The position numbers and the translations under genes are program-made. DNA of 64,000 nucleotides, taken from NCBI GenBank assembly GCA_002077065.1, contig NAJO01000049.1, positions 186,001 through 250,000 on the forward strand, written 5' to 3'. Below are positions 55,598 to 64,000 of the stretch, in pieces; the first letter of the stretch is position 1; each line of letters opens with the position of its first letter. The notes under the pieces are model-generated. The model saw only the letters and a list, made by a program, of their open reading frames with translations. It was not told the DNA's origin and did no database searches. This stretch comes from Cryoendolithus antarcticus (lineage: Eukaryota > Ascomycota > Dothideomycetes > Cladosporiales > Cladosporiaceae).

Positions 55598-57184
55598 ATG
55601 GCCACCGACCTCCACACTCTGCTAGATCGCCCCTGGGACATCCTGATCCTTGGCTCCGGCGCAGCAGCCCTTTCCACCGCCCTCTCAGCCCTAACCTCCA
55701 CATCCCCACCACCTAGCGTCTTACTCTTAGACAAAGCCCCCCCAGAATGGGCAGGAGGCAACGGCTATTTCACAGCAGCCGCGTACCGCACCGCGCACCC
55801 TGGCCTGTCCGGCTTGCTGCCGATAGTCTCGAACGTCCCGTCAGATCTGGAGGATAAGATCGATCTCGCGCCTTACACTGAGGACGACTTTCTAGGCGAT
55901 CTGGAGCGTGTGACTGGAGGGAGGAGTGACGAGAAATTAGGGAAGGCTGTTGTTGGGGCGAGCTGGGAGACGGTGAAGTGGTTGAAGGAAGTTGGGAAAG
56001 TGGACTGGCAGTTGAGTTTTCGACGGCAGGCTTATGAGGTTGAGGGGCGGTTTGTATTTTGGGGAGGGCTGTGTTTGACTGTGCCTGATGGTGGAAAGGG
56101 GCTGGTGAAGGGGCTGAGGGAGAGGGTGGAGCACCTGGGTGGCGTGATCGTGCATGGCGTCGCCGGGAGAGAGTTGGTGACTGACGCGAAGGGTAGCGTA
56201 GTGGGCGTGAAGGTGGAGATCGTGGGTGACGGGGAGCGAAAACAGGTGCAAGCTGGTAGCGTTGTGATGTGCGCTGGTGGCTTCGAAGCAAACCGTGATC
56301 TCCGAGGGGAGTGGATGGGCGAGGGTTGGAAAGCCGCACATGTTCGAGGCACGCCCCATAACACCGGCGACATGCTCATCGCCTCCCGCAAACTCGGCGC
56401 GAAGCTCGTCGGCGATTTCAGCGGCTCTGGCTGTCATAGTACAGCCTGGGATGCCGATAGCCCGGCAGACGGAGGCGATCGGGAGAAGACTAATGAGTTC
56501 ACGAAAAGCGGGTATCCGCTTGGAATCATGGTGAATGTGAAGGGAGAGAGATTCGTGGACGAGGGTGTTGATCTGAGGAACTACACTTACGCCAAGTTCG
56601 GACGAGCGATATTGGAGCAGCCTGAGGGTGTTGCGTGGCAGATCTGGGATCAGCAAGGCGTGGCGTACTTGCGAAAAGAGGAGTATCGGGATGAGATTGT
56701 GAGGAAAGTGTGGGCTGATAGCATTGATGAACTTGCCGTGAAATTGGTGAAGGACGGACTGCAGGACTCGACTCAATTGACAGAGACCGTGAAGAAGTTC
56801 AACGACTGCATCGAAGCGTTTGGCAAAGAGAAGCCGGATGTCCAGCTCAACCCCAGCGTTCGAGACGGCCTGTCTACCCAGTCTTCCACTAAACGCCTCG
56901 AGCTGGCGAAGTCGAATTGGGCCATCCCGATCAAGCAAGGTCCTTTCTTGGCTGTCAAAGTGACTTCGGGCGTTACCTTCACCTTCGGCGGACTCGAGAT
57001 CGATCCCGAGGATGCCATTGTGCTGAACGAGGACGGCAGTAAGATCGAGGGCCTGCACTGCGCAGGCGAGATGGTCGGCGGACTGTTCTACGGTAACTAC
57101 CCTGGTGGATCTGGCTTGACTGCTGGTGCTGTATTCGGGCAGAGAGCAGGCAGAGTGGCGGCGGAGAGAGCGGCGAGAACGTGA
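55598..57184 (+). CDS. FAD-dependent fumarate-reductase/tricarballylate-dehydrogenase-like flavoprotein
   Basis: 528 aa, single exon from the ATG at 55598. The N-terminus has the FAD motif WDILILGSGAAALSTALSAL followed by VLLLDKAPPEWAGGNGYFTA. The capping domain and active-site region contain RGTPHNTGDMLIASRKLGAK, SGYPLGIMVNVKGERFVDEG and VTSGVTFTFGGLEID. The C-terminal FAD part is GLHCAGEMVGGLFYGNYPGGSGLTAG. This is the succinate dehydrogenase/fumarate reductase flavoprotein superfamily, closest in layout to bacterial TcuA (tricarballylate dehydrogenase). A soluble dehydrogenase acting on a tricarboxylate or similar acid is likely; the substrate is not determined. No targeting signal is evident. 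Confidence 0.9.
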   Translation: MATDLHTLLDRPWDILILGSGAAALSTALSALTSTSPPPSVLLLDKAPPEWAGGNGYFTAAAYRTAHPGLSGLLPIVSNVPSDLEDKIDLAPYTEDDFLGDLERVTGGRSDEKLGKAVVGASWETVKWLKEVGKVDWQLSFRRQAYEVEGRFVFWGGLCLTVPDGGKGLVKGLRERVEHLGGVIVHGVAGRELVTDAKGSVVGVKVEIVGDGERKQVQAGSVVMCAGGFEANRDLRGEWMGEGWKAAHVRGTPHNTGDMLIASRKLGAKLVGDFSGSGCHSTAWDADSPADGGDREKTNEFTKSGYPLGIMVNVKGERFVDEGVDLRNYTYAKFGRAILEQPEGVAWQIWDQQGVAYLRKEEYRDEIVRKVWADSIDELAVKLVKDGLQDSTQLTETVKKFNDCIEAFGKEKPDVQLNPSVRDGLSTQSSTKRLELAKSNWAIPIKQGPFLAVKVTSGVTFTFGGLEIDPEDAIVLNEDGSKIEGLHCAGEMVGGLFYGNYPGGSGLTAGAVFGQRAGRVAAERAART

Positions 57185-58589
57185 ACAACACCGACACTGC
57201 TCTTCGTTGCGGCCGTTGAAAGGCCTGGCTATCTCACGAGACTACAAGCCATCTCGAATATTTATCGCAGTCTCTCAGAGGTGCAACGGTGTCGATCCAT
57301 CTATCCGCGGCCTCCTCGATAATAGCACCGCTGCGTCAAAGTCATGAATGAGGTAAGTATGCTTGGACCGACGGTGGCATTCGACGCTGTTGTGAAGGCG
57401 GCAGTCCGCGGTAGCATATATATAAGCCCACATGTCGCTGAACGTCGGTTGCTGCTGCAATGATCGAGAAGATACTATGAAGGACGACACCAATGATACC
57501 AGGAAGTCGAGATATCTGGCATTGACTTGGTCAGCGGCTGACAGGCACTTCCTTGCGAAGTGTATTTCTCCCATCACCAATGCCAGGTCTGGGGTAATGT
57601 CAAGGCAGCTGATAGCTCGTAGAGTGCTTCGTGCGATCTACGAGAGTCTGCTTGTGGACTCGCGGGTTGTACAGTTGCCGTCCAGAGCAACAATCTGCAT
57701 GCTGGGAACCATCGTTGCATCCATATGTCGACCACATCGGGAAGACGCTCATATCAGATAGTGGGTCCAGCGGCAAGGCCCGATGCATTGGGCGGCTCGC
57801 TCGACCGGGTCAATGCATTGCGACCGCTCTGGCCGGTATTATCTGAGTCGCGATTGCCAAAGTACACAGCACTGATACGCGAAGCACAAGACAGCGACAA
57901 CGCCGATGGCAGGGCAGCACGGCAGCGATGGAGGCTGCATGTCCCAGATGTACGAGTCGCACAGCATACAGCCAGACGCAGACTGTAATTTGGCTATCGC
58001 AAGATGATTGGCCGCAGACCGGTGCTGTAGCGTATCGAGAAGGAGATTAGTGTGAACGCCACTCCCATTTTCTCGTGGCTTTGCTTGCCGCACTCCCTCC
58101 CCCGAACCTCCTCCCAAGCTGTCCCCAGGTGCACGCATGAAACGCGTCCCCCTCTGATCCTGTCGTCGTCGTCATTTAGCTGCATTGAGCGGCGGAATTG
58201 TGTCATCGTTGTACCATTTGTGACAGAGGTACCTACATACACACATCGAAGAGTGTCGTCGCCGCCACAAGGCCAGACTTGGACCCGCTCCAAGCAAAGC
58301 ACTCCACACTCCGGCCTAGCGCCTGCCACGGGAAGCGCGACCCAAACCGTGACCCTCGACAGCTCTCTCTTCGCTGCTTCATCGGCGAATCCCTCGTGGC
58401 TACATACATCAACACACGCATACACAACAGCACCGCATTGCGCCGCAGACGTCGCGCGCCCAGCTAATCACTCACTCACGCATCACTGTCGCCACATCGC
58501 CAGCCTCCTCTTGTCGTCCGACTGCATGTAACCGGTCTAACTGCGCGCGTGTCATTGTCTCCGCCCAGCGTGGGCATTGAGGTTCTCCG
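57185..58589. other. Intergenic, likely long promoter/5' UTR of the Psr1-like gene
   Basis: 1.4 kb. A TATATATA tract lies at about 57416-57424. Pyrimidine-rich stretches at 58090-58130 could be part of a 5' UTR. No coding frame is supported. Confidence 0.4.
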
Positions 58590-60597
58590 ATGAGTTCCCA
58601 GACACCGGCGCCGCCAAGCGCAGGACAGGGTCTAGGTGAGTCGCAACATGCCATACTCGCTGGCCAACGTCACCTGCTCAGCGATAGGGCGTCAAGACGT
58701 CCGCTAACATGCTCACCAGCCTCATCGCTTCAACCTCTACAAACATCCGCGCAAGACTCACTTGATCCTGGACGAAGCGACACGCAGTCACCACTGGGTA
58801 GAGTACAGGGTGGCGTATTACCTACTTCCACCGAGCAGACCTCGCTTGCGGCTCCGGGCGCACAAGGCACTGGCGCACCCAGCAATGCTGTAGATGGCGT
58901 AGAAAGGAGTAGCGTGAAGCGGAGCTTTGGCGACCGACGGAGAGATGCCAGTACGAGTAGTAAGCGGTCGAACAGACAGGCCACCAATGAAAAGATCGCA
59001 CAGCCTTCTGGGCTCGCTGCTGCGCAGGCCTCAAGTCAGCCGAAGCCGAAGAAGAAGGGCTTTCTGTCCTTCCTTAGCTGTTGCAGTGGACCAGATGACA
59101 ACACAGAACTGGGCTCATCCGAATCAGCACAGCCTTCGAAGACGCCTGCATTGTCGCAGCCCTCGCGCGCAAAGCAACCTCAGACTTCAGCACCAGCGCC
59201 GAATGCCAGTGCTACTAACACGAGCGCAGACGCGTCGAAGGAAGTCATTGATGAGAAGGCTGGTCAGGTACCGGCTTCGAATGCTGCACCTGTCGCAGCA
59301 GCCGCACTTCCGACGACAACTTCGGACCCGGAGAAGCAAAACTACTCACAGAGTCAGCCTGCACCAGCAATACCCACTACGACCGTACATCAACCTCAGA
59401 CAAGCATACCTCAACCTACAAGTCAGGTACCCAATCAATCATCACTTCCCGAACCTACTGCCAATCGCGAAGTGCCCAACTCAGTGCAACAGCCAGCATC
59501 ACCACCTAGTCTGGACACCTCGCACGCAGGACTTGGTGCTGCTGCAGGCGTGGTCGGCGTCGCCGGTCTTGCAGGCGCCGGATTAGCTGCCGCCCCGCAT
59601 GTAAATGTACAAGCACCCACACCCACCGCATCACAGCCGGAAGATGAAGACGCCATCATAGCGGATCGAACGCCTGAGCAACAGCACCGAGACGAGGACA
59701 TCGAGATGAATGATGCAGGCGTTTCCCTACCGCTCTCCAAAGACGACGTGGCTGGCGGATCTGTGGATGCTGACCCTACACACGCACGGAGAGAGTCAAA
59801 CGGATCGAACCCCAGGGATCTTCCACCACCACCGCCGTTGAAGGAGCGACAAGCACAGGTAGGTAATGCGCAAGCTGTTGACAATAGTGCAAGTGGATCC
59901 GGCTCCAACATTTTCGCTGCCACCCCGGCACCGATTGCACCTAGCACGCACGAGAGTCAAGTGTCAACACCAGATCAGAGTCAAAGATGGCTTTTACCGG
60001 CGATCAAGCCTGAGTTCAGGGGCCGGAAGTGCCTGGTACTCGATCTGGACGAGACGCTAGTGCACAGCAGCTTCAAGGTTCGTTCGCGGTGTCATCGTGG
60101 TCAAGTAGCCCAGCCTGGCTAACACATTTTCGCAGATCCTACATCAAGCCGACTTCACGATCCCTGTCGAAATCGAAGGCCAATACCACAACGTCTACGT
60201 GATAAAACGACCCGGCGTCGACGCCTTCCTCAAGCGCGTCGGTGAAATCTACGAAGTTGTAGTCTTTACTGCCTCCGTTTCGAAGTATGGCGACCCGCTG
60301 CTGGATATCCTTGACATCTCAAAGTCTGTACATCACCGACTGTTCCGCGAGAGTTGTTACAACCACCAGGGCAACTATGTGAAGGATCTGAGTCAAGTCG
60401 GACGGCCACTAGAGGAGACGATCATCATCGACAACTCGCCCACGAGCTACATCTTCCACCCGCAGCATGCTGTGCCGATATCGAGTTGGTTTAGTGATGC
60501 GCACGATAACGAGTTGGTGGACTTGGTGCCATTCCTGGAGGACTTGGCTGGGGACCAAGTGAGAGACGTGTCAGTCGTGCTGGACGTCGCGTTGTAA
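58590..60597 (+). CDS. PSR1: Psr1/2-type CTD-like phosphatase
   Basis: Exons 58590-58635, 58720-60077 and 60136-60597 give 621 aa. The first intron (84 nt, gtgagt, gctaac, accag) is in frame and stop-free; if retained, the protein has 649 aa. The first 440 residues are disordered and Ala/Pro/Gln rich, with [14 protein letters not shown] near residue 130, a polybasic Cys-Cys site that resembles the acylated N-terminus of yeast Psr1. The FCP1-homology domain starts at [17 protein letters not shown], whose DLDET is the catalytic HAD motif. [57 protein letters not shown] and [10 protein letters not shown] follow. Psr1 with Whi2 acts in plasma-membrane stress signalling. Confidence 0.95.
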
Positions 60598-61505
60598 GGA
60601 AATTTGACAGCATAACGGGAAGCTGTTGAGTTGAAAGAGTAACGATGCAGAAATCGATCGTCGCGCTTGGCACGCGTCTGGACTGGACCACGGCATGAGC
60701 GCTCTTCCATCAGCTAGGGACTCTTTACGAGGTACCGTCTGAGGCCACCTCTGGATGGACGATGAGACAGCACCTACATTCGACTCGAAAGTATAAATAC
60801 ACCACTTGTTCAGCATCAGCAAGCCAGAAGATACCCAATTTCGACACTCGTGTCAGCGTCAGCTCAATCGCTCTACCAGGCGAATCTGGGCAGATATCAT
60901 TTCCTTTGTATTGCATTAGTGGAGCGGCTTAGGCACTAGAAAACAACATGGGGCCTTGTGCGACTAAGATACCAAGTTGACTGTCTTTTTGGCGTTTCCG
61001 CGGGGGGTGGATTACTGGACTATACTTCCACATCAATGCGCTGCGGTATGCCCGATATGGTTGTGGCGAGGTTGGAAAGCTGGGCTGGCGCGGCTTCCGA
61101 GTGAATTGACGAAGGCTCTGTCGACCATTATCGCAGCAGCGACTCTGCACAGGTCTACCTACCAGCAGAGCGAACGACTGGAAAACCTGAGCAGGCCGGA
61201 ACGCTGTCAAAGGCCCCATGCTAGGGTCACTCATCAAGTACTTCGACGTGTACGGCTGAACCGATGCCAGCCGCGAAAAGCAAGCATGGGCGTAGTAGCG
61301 TCAGCATAGGATACCGCATTAGTATAAGCATAATCGTGTACTGGTACTCGTCCAGTTCCGTCCCTGCCCTTCCATCTGCCTCGATTATCAGCCGCGTCCG
61401 GAGCCGGCCACTGAAGTGAGTCGATTGGCAGTGCATCGAGCCGTCACGAAGCCACCACAGTTCATCAATCTGCAGTTCGCGAGGGCTTCCTTCCAAGACC
61501 TCTGA
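60598..61505. other. Convergent intergenic spacer
   Basis: About 900 bp between the stops of the Psr1-like and OGFr-domain genes. A TATAAATA sequence at about 60792 is not followed by a recognisable gene. Confidence 0.4.
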
Positions 61506-62359
61506 TCAGCTGCACGCCTTCTTCACCTCACTTACTCCACTCTCCCAGTCCCGCACCCACTTCACTCCCTCCGCCTCGTCATGGTCTTCGTCTGGCGGTA
61601 AATGCAGTCCCCGCTCGGCTGCACGCTTCCAGTACATCAAACTCCTCGCACTCACTGCTTTCTTCACGTCGTCACTTTCCAGTAAAAATCTCCAGAATGC
61701 CGCCGCTTCGTCGCCACAATTTAGAACTCGCAACGAGCGGATGATTGCGTGATGCGGAGGTGGTTGTGGTTAAATCTGCTCAGCCACCGGCTCGGACTCG
61801 CATGGACTCTCTCTGTCGCCGTGACGACCGTAGTTCCAGTACTCGAGACATCGACCTTTAAACCGTAGAACGCCATCATCCTCCCCCACGCCCTGCGCAA
61901 CTCCCCTCTCAGTTCCTCTCTCGCGGCGAATGCTTCGGCGATCTGTTGCGTGACGATCGGAGCTGAGGCGAAGGCTGAGTGTTCTGGCAGTGGGAAGAGG
62001 AGCTGGATATAGTCGTGTGAGGACTCGAGGCGGGAGTCTGGCCAGGACAGGATTTGGGGAAGGGTGCGGTTGCTGGGGTCTGGGGAGTAATGAGTGGGGG
62101 AGAAGAAGCGGAGGAGGAAGGGGGAGGAGGTGTCTATCGATGAGGAGGGAGATGCGCTTGTAGACATCTTGGTGGATGGGTATTGGTGGAGCTCCGCGTT
62201 GTTGGTCCCGGGGTTCACTGGTATGGAGATGCGGTGGCGAGTCGTGAGCTGCTTCGTACTGGGTGTGAGGCGCGGTGATTGAACAGCCCCGATGCAAGAT
62301 CTTTTCGTGGACGAGGATAAGTTTCGCAGTGCATGAGATAGTCGTGGCCCAGTAGTCAT
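61506..62359 (-). pseudogene. OGFr-domain protein with a one-base frameshift
   Basis: From the ATG at 62359 the frame gives 212 residues with the opioid-growth-factor-receptor (OGFr) domain: FLLRFFSPTHYSPDPSNRTL, WPDSRLESSHDYIQLLFPLP, EELRGELRRAWGRMMAFYGL and FNHNHLRIT. Right after LRIT it runs into a stop (61721). The domain continues in another frame: IIRSLRVLNCGDEAAAFWRF, then RSLMYWKRAAERGLHLPPDE, to a stop at 61506. The switch falls at about 61750, where ACG CA ATC ATC lacks one base of a codon (family: T-R-I-I-R-S-L). There is no room for an intron and no slippery heptamer. It is either a sequencing/assembly error or a recently broken gene. The role of fungal OGFr proteins is unknown. 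Confidence 0.75.
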
Positions 62360-62816
62360 GTGGGTCTGATAGGTGATTGATGTTGCAAAATGAAGGAGTC
62401 GAAAGTGAATGGGAGCGAGATGAAGTGAAGCAGAGTGAAACCGATGATTGAACGACTTGCCCTTTTACTACCTGGGCTGTCTATTATTTGTAAATCGAGG
62501 GCGTCGTTTTGTCCGATCTATTTGCCTTTTTGCGTCGATGCTACCTGTGTTGATCAGTTGGAGGTCCATCTTGAGCTGGAGGTTCACTTCGTACACAGTG
62601 TGAGTCCTCTTGGCGTTTACCTCATCATGCAGGCAACTGCTACCGGAGCACATAGCCGCATATACTGGCCAGAAGCCATGCACTGCGCTTGCTAAAGCTC
62701 CACTACCACTATAGACTCTTCTTGCGACACTCTTCCGTACACATAGCGAGCTTAGCATACAACACCGGGACCACTCGGACTTGCGATAGCCCTAAAGCAC
62801 CGGGCCTCTGGTGAAC
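62360..62816. other. Divergent promoter, OGFr-domain gene and Snx41
   Basis: 457 bp. No further feature is recognised. Confidence 0.4.
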
Positions 62817-64000
62817 ATGTGGGACGACGAAGACAACAACCCATATGGCTCCTTCCAGCGCCGAGGTAGCGAAGGGAGCGATGTTCAGAGCCCAGCAGAG
62901 CGTTCGTTGGGCCTGGTAGAGACACACCTCCGATCAACAAGCTGACCCTAAGTCCCCAGGCTACGAGCGACCCACCACCCCACCCTCAGGCAACTCCTCT
63001 CCCGACCAACATCCCCAATTCCTAACCAAGTCAGCGGAGCTGAGCGACGAAGAGCTGAACGATGACCGCCCGCGGGGGCAGAAGATCGATCCTCCCAAAG
63101 GTGGCTACGATAGCCGAATACAGCAGATCTTATACGAGCAGCCCGAGCTAGAGATCTTGATTGTTCAGGCAGCAAAGAACCACGAGGGCGGAGGGAGCTT
63201 CATTGCATACACGATCCGGACGAGCGATGTCGAGGTGCGGAGACGATACTCTGAGTTCGCATCATTGCGATCTGTCCTAGTTTCGCTGCACCCAACGTTG
63301 ATCATCCCGCCCATACCCGACAAGCACTCATTTGCGGACTATGCTTCAAAGCCGACCAAGGCAAAAGAGGACACTGGGATCATAGAGCTGCGACAGCGCA
63401 TGCTGGGGACGTTCCTCAATCGATGTAAGCGCATGAAGCAAGTGCGAGAAGACGGCGTGTGGTGGCGCTTCCTGGACCCGAACGCCAGCTGGAGCGAAGT
63501 GCTGCACTCACATCCTGCGGCTTCTGTCCCGAAGAACATTCTTAAAGCTCCACCACTTGATCCGGCAAATCCTACAGATGCACATCAGTGGCTTCCCGTG
63601 CCCAGTCAGAGCGCGAAGCTGAGATCTGGATCTGCGAGCTCCTCCGGAACGCCGAACTCACCACCGGTCTCTGCAAGCACGCCGTCTGCGGCAGCGCATA
63701 GCACGCCCGGCATACAGTATGCACGATTCCCACCAGCGGGCGCAGAGCTCCGAGAGGAAGACATGGACCCCTACTTCTCCTCTTTCGAGAGCAATACTAA
63801 GGAGCTCGAGACACTACTTACAGGCTCAATGGAGAAAGTCAATCAGCGATTACTGCGACATCTTTACAGTCTGGGCGACGATCTGATGGACCTTGGTGCG
63901 CGTTACAATGCTTTCTCACTTAGCGAGCAGAGCCAAAGTGTTGCCCATGCAATCGAGAAGACTGGCCAAGCGTGCGACTTCACGTACATAGCTTCTCGCG
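62817..64000 (+). CDS. SNX41: Sorting nexin Snx41 (5' part, runs off the right edge)
   Basis: Exon 1 62817-62865 and exon 2 from 62960 to the window end. The donor gtagcg (62866) is chosen over gtagag farther on because only it (G|GC) gives the conserved GYERPTTPPSGNSSPD; the 94-nt intron has branch gctgac. The N-terminus MWDDEDNNPYGSFQRR is the Snx41 start. The PX domain (about residues 80-235) has LEILIVQAAKNHEGGGSFIA, the PtdIns3P-binding RRRYSEF motif and PPIPDKHSFADYASKPTKAK, then GTFLNRCKRMKQV. A Ser-rich insertion and the beginning of the BAR region (DPYFSSFESNTKELETLL, HLYSLGDDLMDLGARYNAF) follow. Snx41/Snx4 retrieve SNAREs from endosomes and aid selective autophagy. Confidence 0.93.

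Overview
This window is nuclear DNA of a filamentous ascomycete. The genes carry short GT-AG introns, mostly 48-63 nt, with gctaac/gctgac-type branch points. Base composition is roughly 50-55% GC. The gene set is eukaryotic and fungal: Prp38, Nip7, Noc3, SRP72, calmodulin, a Tlg2-type SNARE, and a HET-NACHT-ankyrin protein. The ordering and gene style fit Dothideomycetes, but that class assignment is inference. I found no transposon, rRNA or CRISPR array.

Left part (1-21.8 kb), in order: the 5' two-exon part of a GRAM/LAM-type sterol-transfer protein (runs off the left edge); an MIT-domain Atg38/NRBF2-like protein; a membrane-anchored lytic-transglycosylase-like protein; SRP72; a 2OG-Fe(II) dioxygenase; a small three-exon gene built among 30- and 35-bp repeats; a Bor1-type SLC4 transporter; the histone acetyltransferase Hat1; a ZIP metal transporter; a GT8/Gnt1-like membrane protein; Prp38; and a dienelactone hydrolase.

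Middle part (22-35 kb) is the most accessory-looking. It holds a conserved-looking hypothetical gene interrupted by one in-frame stop and a HET-NACHT-ankyrin protein whose repeats contain 50-bp identical stretches. Next come a Rieske oxygenase, a 1186-residue fusion of a cholesterol-oxidase-like GMC oxidoreductase with an alpha/beta hydrolase, an intron-containing tRNA-Lys(CTT), and calmodulin.

Right part (35-64 kb) returns to housekeeping genes: Tlg2-like SNARE, an SDR, the divergent pair Nip7/Noc3, Sec61-beta, pyrroline-5-carboxylate reductase, a VIP36-like lectin receptor, a t6A dehydratase (Tcd1/2) and a mitochondrial BolA protein. A 4.3-kb stretch without recognisable genes follows, then a Gac1-like glycogen-targeting PP1 subunit, a fumarate-reductase-type flavoprotein, a Psr1-type phosphatase, an OGFr-domain gene with a one-base frameshift, and the 5' part of sorting nexin Snx41. 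Several neighbours are divergent with short shared promoters. Exon boundaries were placed by eye from splice signals, reading frame and family expectation, without transcript data.
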